Part shown: one piece after another, positions 1 to 10,433 of the stretch
Numbering within the stretch: position 1 is the stretch's first letter
Layout: every line of letters starts with the position of its first letter
From: Glandiceps talaboti
Taxonomy: Eukaryota; Hemichordata; Enteropneusta; Spengelidae
Length of the DNA: 64,000 nucleotides
Reading direction: 5' to 3'
Assembly: GCF_964340395.1 (NCBI RefSeq)
Contig: NC_135567.1
Location: 7,310,899 to 7,374,898, forward strand
The notes under the pieces: model-generated
Databases searched by the model: none
Seen by the model: the letters and a program-made list of their open reading frames with translations, nothing else
What the model was told of the DNA's origin: nothing
Translations under genes and position numbers: made by a program

Positions 1-407
1 CATTGTATGTTTAATATTTCTTCGTCCATACATCCCTAGATACATTCCCATTAAATTTCAGCCCAATCTGCTCAGTAGTTTTGGAATTATAGATTTTTAA
101 CCTAAAAGACACATTTTTAGCCCCAATTTGCATATCACTGATGGAATCATCATGTCATGAACAAATCTTACTTTACACCCCCTTAAGAATGTTCCCATCA
201 AATTTCGCACCAATCTGCCCAATAGTTTCTGAGTTTAAGTTTTTTTACCAAAAACCACATTTTTTGACCCAAATCACACACCTGTGATGCGATCATTTTG
301 ATTTGAACAATTTCCCAACTAGACACCCAAGGTAATGGACCCACTAAATATAATGGCAATCGGTTCAGCGGTTTTTGACTTTAAGTTGTTTACACACACA
401 CACACAT

Positions 408-469
<62 letters not shown>

Positions 470-516
470 GCCGGGCGATCCCTATAGCACTACTGAACCT
501 CAGTTCAGTTGTGCTA
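1..516 (+). mobile_element. Family H (Helentron-associated/pearl-like) element, 5' end outside window
   Basis: The body consists of phrases that recur in at least eight other places in the window (for example tttgcatatcactgatgg and aatgttcccatcaaattt). It is followed by a (CA)n run at about 393-466 and a terminal hairpin at 483-516, where tagcactactgaac pairs imperfectly with gttcagttgtgcta. Short subterminal inverted repeats, a microsatellite and a 3' hairpin are what is known of non-autonomous Helentron-associated elements and bivalve pearl elements. Assignment to that class is inference; membership of a repeat family is directly visible. No protein is encoded; the open frame across the CA run is a repeat artefact. 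Confidence 0.7.
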
Positions 517-950
517 ATAATGTTAAGACAAGTGTTTTGGCATTAATCTCACCTCATAGTAGTGTCCATGGTAGTTTAGTACCTACATTTGGGTTTCTTT
601 GTATAGTTCAGTGGTACATTGCAAATTCTATATCAATTATTTGATTGTTAATGGGATCACTGTATTACATGAGCACAAGACACAGTGTGATCTCAAGGAA
701 GCCATCACAAGTGAAATACGTTAAAGTGAAATGTTAGATGTCAGACTGACAAAGGAATCTTTGTCATTGCGTTAACACTGTTACTGTATTAAAATGAGCC
801 ATTTTGGGTCTATGTTGTGAATGTATAATCAGTAGTTAATTTGTATATTCCTTTTATAGTGGAAATAAGTGGAATTAACAAACTATAGTAAAAACCTAAA
901 TTAGATTTCGTCAAAGCTTTACAATGCCGTCGATTGATATTTGAAAAATG
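517..950. other. Unassigned AT-rich sequence
   Basis: No convincing exon, repeat copy or RNA gene was recognised here. It lies between two family H elements and is presumably intronic. Confidence 0.4.
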
Positions 951-954
951 TTGT

Positions 955-1292
955 GCCAATGGCGTTGTACCACAACTGTACAGATTTTTAAAATGTTTTG
1001 CACATGGATACAGTATAGGTATTGATTTTTACCCCTAATTTGAATGTCACTGATGGGATCATCATGTCGTGAACACTTCTTAATTTAAACACCCTTAAGA
1101 ATGTTCCCATCAAATTTCACACCGATCTGCCCAGTAGTTTTTGTTTTTTGACAAAAAATAAAATTTTTTATCCAAATCATACACCGGTGGTAAGATCATT
1201 CTCATCTGAACAATTTCCCAACTATACACCCAAGTAAATACACCCAGTGGATTTTGACTTTAAGTTGTTCACACACATCCACACACATCCAC

Positions 1293-1331
<39 letters not shown>

Positions 1332-1386
1332 CTTGGTGATGCCTATAGCACTACTGAACCTTATCAGTTCAGTTGTGCTAAAAAAA
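955..1386 (+). mobile_element. Family H element, short form without core monomers
   Basis: The left end, ccaatggcgttgtaccacaactgta, matches the 5' ends at 10434, 16747 and 17890. The right end is a CA/CAGA microsatellite (about 1271-1330) plus the hairpin ending gttcagttgtgctaaaa at 1366-1384. The central tandem 'ttgctatggg' monomers are absent, so this is an internally deleted copy. The inverted match of tagcacaactg between the ends is degenerate here (taccacaactg). Confidence 0.7.
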
Positions 1387-1399
1387 CATACATTCTCAT

Positions 1400-1503
1400 A
1401 GCTTTTGACTTTAAGTTGTTCACACACACATCAACACACACACACACACACATTCCTTGATGCCTATAGCACTACTAAACCTAGTTCAGTTGTGCTAAAA
1501 AAA
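1400..1503 (+). mobile_element. Second family H 3' tail, tandem partial copy
   Basis: A repeat of only the distal part of the element (gcttttgactttaagttgtt, CA run, hairpin ending ttcagttgtgctaaaa) lies 14 bp after the previous copy's end. It looks like a tandem tail duplication or a nested end insertion. Confidence 0.65.
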
Positions 1504-1914
1504 ACATACATCATCAGCTTACCCCCCCCCCCCTCCCACCCACACCAACATTTGAAATCATACAGAGATCACTTCCATCATGCAGTCTCCAGCATTATGA
1601 ATTCTACTTGTATCCAGCCCTATTTGAGTGAATACCACACAAACTGTATCCATATCCTGTACTGGAACACAATATCCAGTAGTGTATTCCACGTTGAATT
1701 CTGGTGGAAACTGCACTGGAATTATTTAGGCTAGCTTCTATAACTGTATTCTGATGTTCCATCTCTATTGGAATACACTGCCTTTATTGTACATGGATTC
1801 TGGTAGTCTCCATTATGTATTGTGAAGAATTCTACTGGATACTACCAGTATCCGTAATAGTATAAACCTCAATACACTATGTATGTATACTGGGCCAATT
1901 CACAAAGTGTAAGA
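1504..1914. other. Unassigned sequence with a poly-C tract
   Basis: A pure C run sits at about 1521-1532. The rest contains many short echoes of ggaatac, actgga and ccagta in both orientations, suggesting an old foldback-like repeat, but I could not define ends. No gene seen. Confidence 0.35.
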
Positions 1915-2315
1915 ATGAACAAATTTGAGACCTTGACCTTTGACCTTGAGGGTCAAGCATTAAATCAAGCCAATTTGTCTATCACAGACATATTGTAGTT
2001 TCTGAGGGTTGTGTCTTCAACGAAGACTAAAAGATAATTTGCATTGGATAATATGGGGGTAGACACTTGAATGGGCTCTTTATTAGTTTTGAGTTATGCA
2101 GAAAATAATGTTTTTTAATTATCAATATTGTTGCCACTCAGTAAAAGTGATATGAGCTCCAAAAATAATGCTTGTGTATAGTTCTTTTCTTCAAGATTAC
2201 TTGTAAACAAGAAATTGGCAATATGTAAATACCTAAATGTGTATATGATAGCAGGACTTGTCTTGACTTTGATAATTGACCCTGAAGGTGATTGCGATAA
2301 ATGAATTGTCTTTTT
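1915..2315 (+). repeat. Dispersed repeat R1, single copy
   Basis: It contains 'gaccttgaccttt', 'gggggtagacacttgaatgg', 'gttatgcag' and 'aaaagtgatatgagc', which also occur in the tandem R1 block at 19.85-20.96 kb. No coding capacity seen; class unknown. Confidence 0.6.
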
Positions 2316-2331
2316 AATTAAGATAGTCCTA

Positions 2332-2574
2332 ACATTAACAATACCATTGTGATACTATCATAGGCCATTAACAATACCATTGTGATACTATCATAGGCCA
2401 TTAACAATACCATTGTGATACTATCATAGGCCATTAACAATACCATTGTGATACTATCATAGGCCATTAACAATACCATTGTGATACTATCATAGGCCAT
2501 TAACAATACCATTGTGATACTATCATAGGCCATTAACAATACCATTGTGATACTATCATAGGCCATTAACAATA
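2332..2574 (+). repeat. 33-bp minisatellite, about 7.4 copies
   Basis: The unit runs from aacaataccattgtg to the tail atcataggccatt and is repeated almost perfectly. Because 33 is a multiple of three, the minus strand stays open for 87 codons as an 11-residue repeat. There is no independent sign of coding, and the array sits about 170 bp downstream of an ankyrin exon, so it is read as intronic. Confidence 0.93.
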
Positions 2575-2747
2575 TACTCATCGGATTTAGCGCTATGGCA
2601 AGGTGGTCATCCTATGAAAACATGTGAGTATTTACCTGATCAAATAAAAAAGTTATAGTCAAACACATTAAATAATAACACATTGGAATGGCTGTACATA
2701 TCATATAATCGATAAATAAGATATTAGCTAATCAAAACTCAACCTAC

Positions 2748-2846
2748 TTCTCCAACTGCATCTATTTTGGCACCAGCTTCCAGCAACAATTTACAGATAT
2801 CAAAATGTCCACTGTCAGCGGCATAATGTAGACTTGTCCTATTGTC
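2748..2846 (-). CDS. Ankyrin-repeat protein, internal exon (third of three seen)
   Basis: Read on the minus strand, a typical acceptor (ttaattacag) precedes GACAATAGG and the exon ends GGAGAA before the donor gtaggt. It is exactly 33 codons (99 nt), phase 0 at both ends. The translation starts DNRTSLHYAADSGHFDIC and ends LLLEAGAKIDAVGE. TSLH occupies the TPLH position of the first helix, and the AGAKIDA segment occupies the GADVNA turn. Ankyrin repeats are 33 residues long and mediate protein-protein binding, so one exon encodes one repeat. It probably follows the exon at 25527-25625 directly. The full protein's other domains, location and partners cannot be seen, and no symbol is justified. 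It is too short to stand out as an open frame. A relic of a dead paralogue cannot be excluded, but splice sites and frame are intact. Confidence 0.85.
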
Positions 2847-2944
2847 CTGTAATTAAATAATACAAAACATATTACTCTATCTGCAATAATAATGTATCAT
2901 ATCAATAATTACGATTGTAATCTTATTGTGTAAACAAATAATAC

Positions 2945-3236
2945 ATTTTTTGAATGTTTATTCATTTGTCTATTAATCCCTCTTGTTATCAGTGTGAAAT
3001 ACACCAGTTTTTGGCTGTTGCTATGGGCGTGGTCATGGTTGCTAGGGATATTTGCATATATTTTTGAATGTTTATTCAATTGCCTATTAATCCCTGTTAT
3101 CATTACAACATCAATGATCATTTGGCTGTTGCCATGGGCGGGGTCTTGTTGCTAGGCATATTTGCATACGTTTTTCGACCGTTTGGCTGTTTCTAAGGGC
3201 GTGATCATGGTTGCTAGGGATATTTGGATACTGTCT
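2945..3236 (+). mobile_element. Family H core monomers without tail
   Basis: Two and a half tandem copies of the core monomer, each with 'ttgctatgggcgtggtc' or a close variant, 'ttgctagg' and 'atatttgcata', spaced about 110-125 bp. No CA tail or 3' hairpin follows, so the element is truncated just before the TTTAG microsatellite. Confidence 0.7.
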
Positions 3237-3271
3237 ATTAACTTCTATGCATCATAGCATGTATTTATTAT

Positions 3272-3314
3272 TTTAGTTTAGTTTAGTTTAGTTTAGTTCA
3301 GTTCAGTTCAGTAA
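3272..3314 (+). repeat. (TTTAG/TTCAG)n microsatellite
   Basis: Five copies of ttagt-type pentamers grade into ttcag pentamers. It forms the left border of the hAT transposase relic. Confidence 0.85.
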
Positions 3315-3317
3315 AAA

Positions 3318-3998
3318 AACAATATCGACAGTTTGTATACGACTGAGACGATAAATCCATTCCTACTTGGTATACATTGCATAGCACACCATTTGGTGCT
3401 ATGTACAAGTCAGGCCGCCGAGAAAGTGCCGTATCTGAGGAAATACCAGCAAAGTCTCACTGATATATACTATCACTTTTCAAGATTAGCCATACGCACT
3501 GAAACAGTGAAATCAATACAAGTTATCCTCAACGATCCCTGTCTGAAATACAAAGAAGTTCATGAAGTACGGTGGTTCTCCTTCTACTCTGCCCTTGAAA
3601 CTATATATCACACGTATGGATCGCTCGTTACATATTTCGAAGCACAAGCTGAGAAATTACCTACCGCAAAAGGTTTGGCAAAGACTATGCGTATCAGTAT
3701 GAATTCATTGCTACAACACACCTACTCATGGATGTAATTCCTGTCCTTACTCACCTCAGTATAGTATTTCAAGCATCAGACATTGATATAACGATCGTAC
3801 AAGCCTCACTACAAATTACGACTATGCAGTTAGAAGGATTAGTTACAGATAACGGAAAATTTCTCTCTGATCTTGAGAAAATGAAGGAAACTGACAAGTA
3901 TGTCGTTTGTGATCATGACATTAAAACAACACCTAATGTGGTAAAATACTTCGCTAACTTTAGGCGTGACTTTATTCAGAACATCCTAGAAAACCTAA
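3318..3998 (+). pseudogene. hAT-superfamily transposase relic, N-proximal part
   Basis: The frame from 3333 carries an HCIAHHLVL segment, matching the conserved HC-AH-L region of hAT transposases of the ZNF862/KIAA1586-like type, then EVRWFSFYSALETIY, the family's VRW motif. About 3690 the frame shifts: the conserved reading continues one frame over through HLLMDVIPVLTHLSIVFQ to 3998. These enzymes cut and paste DNA in the nucleus with an RNase H-like fold. The first third, including the BED-type zinc finger and first catalytic region, is missing, and the relic starts abruptly after a microsatellite. The frame is then interrupted by the family P element at 3999-5855 and resumes at 5859. A pseudogene, not host-domesticated, because of the frameshift and insertion. 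Confidence 0.85.
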
Positions 3999-4403
3999 GG
4001 CTGCTTTCACAAAAACTTGTTAGGGGGGGGGGGGGGGGGGAGATTTTTTGTAAAACCCTAATTTTTTTTTCAAGTACCCTCCTGCCATATTCCGAAATTT
4101 TTCAAGTACCCCCCCCCCCCCCCCCCACCAAAGCACCAAATATTTCAAGTACCCCCTACCCGAATAAATTTTTTTTTGGAATACTCTTCCTGTGCGTTAA
4201 CATTCCATACCAAGTACAAAACTGTACATAATACACTTAATCCCAACTTTGTCCATTTTATATATATAATCAATTTGTATACTGTGTATATATATATATA
4301 CACAAACACCAGTTAAAACAAAATGATGTTATGTTAACCAGTGCATTGCCGTTCCAAAAAACATATACTTGTAAATAAATTACACTTTGAATAACTCTTG
4401 TAA

Positions 4404-4440
<37 letters not shown>

Positions 4441-5600
4441 GTGGTGGTGATGATGAAGAAGAAAAAGGAGAAGATGGAGAACCTTTTCAAACATAAATCA
4501 AGTAGATCAAGTGGAATATCAGTCTTTCCTTTGTAATGTTTTAGAAGAGGAGGAAGAAGATGACGATTTGGATGATGATGATTTGAATGATGTTGATGAT
4601 GATTTATGACTGACAATGCCTAGTGCAATATTGACATGAAAAGATAATTTATTTGTTAATTTTTTAAATGAGTATGTTTGTGTATTATTATTATTATTAT
4701 TATTATGTGCTGCTTCAGATATGTTTTTAACAGAGATATGTTTTAAGCATTCTAAAAAAATTCCACAGTTTGTGCAAACACTACTTTATGAAAATGTTTA
4801 TTGAGACTATATTGGAGTATTTGCACATATTGTTTCAGTTCACTACCTCATTCCTGCCATATATCTTTAGGGTAACTTTATATTGAGAGTTATGTCAAAG
4901 TTTAATTTATCTTTATATTTACAAGTAATAGTATATTCATGCAAAGTTGAAAAGTATGTGCAAAAAACTTATTTTACTTTTTCTCTGTTAACTCAGCTTG
5001 TGAGATATTGTCTTCTGTTTCAAATGTAGCAGATGTTGCCAATATGCTAATTTTAGGAAATATTTAGAATGTGTTATTAAAAGTTTATGTTGAAAATTAT
5101 AGTCATATCTATAGGATGAAAAAATACCTTGCACAGACGTTTTTGATACTTGTCAAGTATGTTTTAGTTCAGGTGCATCTTTTACATTTTGATGGCAGGC
5201 TGAGATGAACATTTTCCAACTCTTTTTTTTTTTAACTTCCAAGAGCTGCAAATGTAAAATGTTGTCTGTCATATTTGTCTGTCATTTAATACTAGTAAGA
5301 ATTTACATGGAAAAGTTACATATCATTGTGATAACCACAAACCAAAACACAGTCATGTCACAAAGAATATTTTCAGTACAGTGTAAAGGTAATTTCACAC
5401 ATTAAATGAACCAAATTTCAGTAGATAGTAGTGTACATGAAAGACACTGATATTTTCAGACAAAAAACAATCTGTACCACTCAATTCGCCCATTTCAATT
5501 TATCATTACATTAACAGTTTCTTAAAAGAAAATTTAAAATTTGACTGTTTTTGTTTTTCATTTTACTAACTTGTGAGCAACTGTTGTTTGTAGCTGCTGC

Positions 5601-5646
<46 letters not shown>

Positions 5647-5855
5647 GAAAAGGGAAGACCAACATTTTAAAAGCTTATTTTCCCATGTCTGAAAAGTCAT
5701 GATGTCAATTTATTTTCAGGTACCTCCCCCCCCCCCCCTACAACCCATAACATTTTTTTCAGGTACCCCCCCCCACCCACCCACACACACACACACACTA
5801 TCCATATATTTTCAAGTCCCCCCCCCCCCCCGAACAAGTTTTTGTGAAAGCAGCC
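3999..5855 (+). mobile_element. Family P: PIF/Harbinger-like DNA transposon, non-autonomous, inside hAT relic
   Basis: The left end GGCTGCTTTCACAAAAACTTG is mirrored by the right end CAAGTTTTTGTGAAAGCAGCC. The flanks are TAA on both sides (3996-3998 and 5856-5858). A 3-bp TWA duplication is characteristic of PIF/Harbinger transposons; superfamily assignment rests on that alone. Inside each end are several short repeats of an aagtacccccc type, giving poly-G or poly-C tracts at about 4023-4040, 4110-4127, 5727-5738, 5766-5773 and 5818-5831. The middle holds (GAT)n at 4405-4458, an acidic plus-strand open stretch ending near 4609 (EEEEDDDLDDDD), (ATT)n near 4687 and (GTT)n at 5597-5646. No transposase domain is recognisable. 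It shares ends and interior with the element at 22807-25081. Confidence 0.8.
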
Positions 5856-6444
5856 TAAGTGAGAGATTTCCTCAACAATCAACCGAGTTAATAAATGCAT
5901 TCGCTGTTCTAGCCATGCGGCCGCTATCATTTTTGTCCAAAGATGAACTTACTGAATATGGAAACCAAGAAATCGGAGTATTAGTAAACCACTTCTGGGA
6001 AACTAAAACACGCGGCAATGATACAGTTGTAGATCGCACAGTGGATCCAGCGTGTGTAATGCGTGAATGGGCAACCGCCAAAGAACTTGTGTTGTCAAAG
6101 TTATACCCACGTGATAAGATGGCTACATTTTGGAAGTTGATGTATATTTATCATAAAGACCAGTTTCCGAACTTGGTAAAGCTTGCTAAAATAACTCTTA
6201 TATTACCTATCCAAACAGCAGATTGTGAACGCGGGTTTTCCATTCAGAATAAGATCAAAACAAACATTCAAAATAGACTTGAACCTGATAGACTGAATGT
6301 CTTATCACTGATCTCAGCTGAGGGACCACTGATTGACATGTTCGCATTCAAGGAGGCTCTTAAAGAATGGAAAACAGCAAAACAAAGACGCATAGAAAAA
6401 AAAATAGTGACTTTTTGTGTAGGGTCTATGCTTTACTGTGGATA
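5856..6444 (+). pseudogene. hAT-superfamily transposase relic, C-terminal part
   Basis: The frame continues directly from the part ending at 3998 once the family P element and one copy of its TAA duplication are ignored. It reads LSERFPQQSTELINAFAVL onwards. Near the end are LPIQTADCERGFSIQN and IKTNIQNRLEPDRLN, matching the ERxFS and IKt-RnrL signatures of the hAT C-terminal dimerisation domain. The stop is at 6442-6444, and the frame past about residue 230 (after AKQRRIEKK) does not look conserved. I did not find hAT terminal inverted repeats around the relic, so its original borders are unknown. Confidence 0.85.
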
Positions 6445-6445
6445 A

Positions 6446-7695
6446 TTCACAAAGATAATCAGTCAGCAATTGTTTTAACAATTAAACAGACATCACGTTG
6501 GAGAGAGATATGTTTATCAAAAGTCAGTGATACAATTATCAAAGTAACCATCATGAGTTCATGAACTCATCAAGTCTTGAACAGTACATTGACAATGATT
6601 GACAGTAACAATGAACAACAGTTAGTCAGCTGTAGTTATAGAAAATATGACTCCACTGTAATCAGTTTTCACATTTGCATGTAAACACTGAAACAAGATT
6701 GGTGCAGGATAAAACTTACCTGTAATTGTGTTATATATGAGTGTTTTATTGAGTTTGTTATAGACTAGTACATTTGGTGTAATGATAAATTTTGTGATGT
6801 CCCACACAAACAAAAATAAGATGACCCAGAAAAATGAAAGTCTCGAGACACAATGTTCCACTCTGAGAAAAAGCTGGCTGCAACACTGCTGCTACTAGAA
6901 AAAAAATGTCTTGGCAGGGAAATGATGCACAAGTTCGAGTGTACTGTTCAACCTGCCAGTACCTCTCCAACCAGGACACTTGTCAGATCATGACAAACAT
7001 TTTCAAACACATGTCAGGGACCAGTAAGTTCCGTTGGCCTGTGGTACATATATATATTTGTTCTTGTCTCTGTTTCTTTCATAAATTTTTTAAATATTAC
7101 TTCAGGTAAGGGTTCAAACATAAAATTATACACATACATGTATCACCTAGCTACCACACTAGTTACAGAACATGCCGTGTAAATGTTTGGCTGTTTCACA
7201 ATCAGTGCTTCACTTATCTTGCATTTTGGGGCAAAAGTGAACTTGAAGGTAATGGTAATCTTCATACTATTGGATAGTTTATAAAAGAATATATAAAAGA
7301 ACTTAATCTAAATTGTTCTAGTCTCTTCAGTATGAATTAGTTAGTAGGGATGAATATACTTCTTATTTCGGACACTACATGTATCGACACTACAAAGTAA
7401 TCAAATTCAAGTTTCTATTGTACACGAGGTATGACATCCTAAAGTGCTCTAATATACCAGTGATTTTACTATACATGCAATATCAATGCCCCTATACCAA
7501 TGTTACAGGCCCACTTTTATAACATGGAAAACTTATTGAAAAAGTTCAAAGCTTGGCAATATTACCTCAGAGGCTATGAATAACCTAAAAATTGCCTAAA
7601 TAGAATCAAATAACTCCAGATCTGCCAGGGGTGAAACCCCTTGGACTATCTCACCCCAGAGGCTACTCATTTGTTAAACCAACAATAATATTCAC
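6446..7695. other. Unassigned sequence; one unexplained short open stretch
   Basis: An open stretch from 6906 (MSWQGNDAQVRVYCSTC...) is followed by a GTAAGT donor-like site at 7024, but I recognise no family, and the opposite strand is also open. The remainder is AT-rich with no repeat I could define until about 7540, where R2-like wording begins. Confidence 0.3.
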
Positions 7696-8240
7696 CAAAA
7701 TTGGTAAAAAAAACTTCAAAAGCCTCTAGGGGAGACCCCCTAGGACCCCCATAAGGGGTACACATGTCCCAGTCTCAAATCAAAGTTCTTTCCTCCACTT
7801 CTTACTGTCACATCAACCATATGTGGTTGCTTTTTACATGTTAGAGCTTGTAAAGCTTGCAAATTATTGTCTGAAAGTGTCTGTGAATAGCCAGAAAATT
7901 GGCTTTAAGAGTAAAAATATACCAGGGCTTCTAGAGGGAGACCAGCTAGAACCCCTTCCCCCCATAAGAGGTAGACATGTCCCAGTCTCAAATTAAAGTT
8001 CTTTCCTCCACCGCTTACTGTCAAGATGCTATGAAAACTTTATTTTAAAAATGTTTCAACCTTATGTAGTTGCTTTTCACATGTTAGAACTGTCTTGTAA
8101 AGCTTGGAAATTATTGTCTGACAGTGTCTGTGACTCCCTAGAACCACCCCCCCCAGCCCATACACATACACTCACACAAGAGGTGGACATATCCCAGTCT
8201 CAAAGCTCTTCCCTTTACAGCTTACTGGCAAGATGCTATC
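7540..8240 (+). repeat. Dispersed repeat R2, about three partial tandem copies
   Basis: Units share 'cttctagagggagacc'-type starts, 'catgtcccagtctcaaa', 'aaagttctttcctcca', 'cttactgtcaagatgctat' and 'aattattgtctgaaagtgtc', restarting near 7715, 7925 and 8160. An inverted copy lies at 56785-57080. Non-coding; class unknown. Confidence 0.65.
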
Positions 8241-8749
8241 AAACTATTCATGGGGGTCAGTGACTTTTTGTCCGCCAATGGAAAAAAACACTGACCACCC
8301 CCAACTCCCCAGGCTGGAGAAACTGACCAGTCTGTCTGAATGCTTGAGCTCACCAATCAAGTTTCCGAATTGCATTTTCTGTGTGTCACCATACCATGGC
8401 ATAAAAACTATCAATGATGTTTATATTTAATTGAAAATCAAACATGTATTGAAATATGTAGTTTTCTAAATATAATCTATGTGATAGACCAGCAAATTTT
8501 TACTCTCTTTATAACCCTGTGCGAAAACCAAACAGAAAATTGTGGCAACAAAAGTAGGTGTTCAACATAGGCGTCAAAAAAAAAATTCGGATATCTCAAA
8601 GAAGGAAAGAAAAATAAAAGTTGCCAGTATAGGCGAAGGAGAAAAAAAATAATTCACAGGCAAGCAGGTGAAAAAAAATAATGACTCCACCAATCTCCCC
8701 CCCCCCCTTATGCATAGGTTTAGCCTGTGTTTTATTATCTATATAAATA
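8241..8749. other. Unassigned sequence
   Basis: Contains A-rich and C-rich tracts (poly-C at about 8697-8707). No gene or defined repeat recognised. Confidence 0.35.
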
Positions 8750-8751
8750 GA

Positions 8752-8786
<35 letters not shown>

Positions 8787-9125
8787 ACAAATAAATAAAT
8801 AAATAAATAATAAACAGAAAAACCTAAATAAATATACATGGGATTCTAAAGTAATGGATAACCATCAATAAACATATATGTATGTATATACCGGTCTCTG
8901 AATGAGAGAATATAGGATATGTTTCTATATATACCATCTATATGTTGTTAGTATAAATAGGATATATAGAAACAAATAGTCTATTATTTCAATAGTATAC
9001 AGACATGTATATACATATAGACATGTTTATAGACAGTTATCCATGAGTTTAAAATGATCTTTCATTTAACCATGCATATTAATTTATTTTTTCTTTATTT
9101 ATTTACTTGTTTGTTTGTTTGTTCG
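8750..9125. mobile_element. Imperfect foldback (palindromic) element with tetranucleotide arms
   Basis: The left arm is (AAAT)n followed by aatatacatggg, ggataaccatcaataaacat and tatgtatatac. The right arm is the reverse complement in reverse order: gtatatacatatagacatg, tttatagacagttatcc, catgcatatt and a TTTA/TTTG-rich run ending about 9125. Inner arms (atatgtttctatatat against atatatagaaacaaat) also pair. The whole would fold into one hairpin of about 375 nt. No coding capacity and no clear target duplication seen. Confidence 0.6.
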
Positions 9126-9474
9126 TTTGATTGCAACACGGTTCCTGTGCTCCCTGTGCACATACATGAAGTAGTGGGTTCTTGCCTGTGTCATTAGTAA
9201 TTTCAGTACTAAACTGATAATTTACTAAAACCCCAATTTGTTCTTGTTTTATAACATACATATATTTTTAATTTTGTTCCTCACATTTTTGCTATGGCAT
9301 TTTTTAATAAGACTGTTGATATTACATTGTACCATGCCTTGATATCATTGAGTTGAGCCCAAAATGTTGACCAATGCTTGAATTTCATGGTATTTTACTA
9401 GCCTATACTTTAGTTTACTATTAAGTTAAATGGAAATACTCAACTGATATTTTCCTATGCCATTTAAAAACAGA
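9126..9474. other. Unassigned AT-rich sequence
   Basis: No gene or recognised repeat. Confidence 0.35.
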
Positions 9475-9557
9475 TTCACATTTATTGACCAGATTGGGTT
9501 GAAATTTGATGGCAACATTCTTAGTACATGATTATCCCATAAGTGATATGCAAATTA

Positions 9558-10252
9558 CAGGTGCAGCCAACGAAGCTGTTCGTGCAAATAGCTGTTTATA
9601 AACGATTCTTCAATGTGCGGGCAATTTCCAAGCTTGGCCAGAGGGGGAGGAAAAATAACCCAGTATTTCAGCGGGCAACATATATTTCAGCTGTAAGATA
9701 TGGGGAAAGGGAATGGCAGTGGGCAAAGCAGGCAGTTTTTAATATTTGTTCACAAAGTTAGTGAACAAATTTTACTATTTTTTTTTACAATATTCACAAG
9801 AGGCAAATTAATTGTGAAATACAATAATTTATGTTTGACCACGTATGTCATCGAAACTGGTGAGGCAGTGCATTGAGATTGCAGCACAACCTAATATGTC
9901 AACTGACAACTGTCAATACGTATATATTAGAAGGAGAAACTGTTTTGCTGTGAGTATATCAAATAGCATCCTGAGTAAATTTAACATTGGGGCTTCAATT
10001 AATAGTGGACAGATGTCATATGTCTGGTAGAGGGTAGCGAAGAGAGAGGAAACCTTGGTGAAAATTGTGGGGAGTGGGCAGTGGGCAGGCACATATGTTG
10101 GGAGGACAGGTTGTGTAATATCTCAGTGGGAGGGCTGATACGAACAGCTTTCACTTTCCTCTCCAATCTTGAATCAAACGTAAAAAGTGTTTATTAGCTA
10201 TGTTTTAACTTTCTGAAATAATTTCAGAAAAATGACTCATTTGCTGCACCTG
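9558..10252 (+). mobile_element. 695-bp TIR DNA transposon, non-autonomous, possibly carrying captured gene pieces
   Basis: The termini are CAGGTGCAGC at 9558-9567 and GCTGCACCTG at 10243-10252. Both flanks read AAATTA (9552-9557 and 10253-10258). The surrounding family H sequence becomes continuous when the element and one AAATTA are ignored, which independently fixes the ends. The CAG start resembles hAT termini, but a 6-bp duplication is not the usual 8 bp for hAT, so the superfamily is uncertain. Inside are a 9-bp perfect inverted repeat (ttgttcac...gtgaacaa, 9745-9768) and two open pieces discussed in the next entry. Confidence 0.7.
9597..9955 (+). pseudogene. Possible M1 aminopeptidase (ERAP1-like C-terminal domain) fragments
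   Basis: Frame 9543-9761 contains NPVFQRATYISAVRYGEREW (from 9657), then WQWAKQAVFN. This resembles the R-x-x-x-Y-x-x-A-V-x-x-G-x-x-x-EW-x-x-A run of the ERAP1-like C-terminal helical domain of M1 zinc aminopeptidases. A second open piece from 9848 reads SSKLVRQCIEIAAQPN, then a QYVYIR segment. It falls in the same order and at about the spacing where those proteins have the L-x-R-Y-L-x-x-A-x-x-P segment. A donor-like gtgagt follows at 9951. The catalytic HExxH region is absent. Family recognition is by eye and moderate at best. The pieces lie wholly inside the 695-bp TIR element, so gene-fragment capture is one reading, chance resemblance another. Confidence 0.35.
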
Positions 10253-10433
10253 AAATTACGTCTAAAAATGTGTCTTTTTGTCAAAAATCTATCATTCTAA
10301 AATACCTAGCAGATTGGGCAGGAATTTCATGGGGCTGCCTCTGGAGAGGTGTAGATGAAGCTGCATTCACAACATACTGATTCCATTAGTGATATGCAAA
10401 TTAGGTCTAACCATTTTTATAAAGTGCCAATGG

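Larger units (their letters stand above)
9475..10425 (-). mobile_element. Family H body fragment in minus orientation, split by a TIR element
   Basis: The parts 9475-9557 and 10253-10425 are reverse-strand family H sequence: the complement reads tttgcatatcacttatggg and atgttgccatcaaatttcaaccc in the first part, and acatttttagacg preceded by cccaatctgc in the second. They abut exactly at the 6-bp AAATTA flanks of the element at 9558-10252, so that element landed inside an older family H copy. Confidence 0.7.

Noticed and set aside
2318-2581. 87-residue LMAYDSITMV repeat protein
   Set aside because: A 33-bp minisatellite within an intron; period divisible by three explains the open frame.
6906-7109. 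Possible exon starting MSWQGNDAQVRVYC with a GTAAGT after it
   Set aside because: No family recognised, the reverse strand is equally open, and there is no acceptor or partner exon. Kept only as a note in the unassigned stretch.
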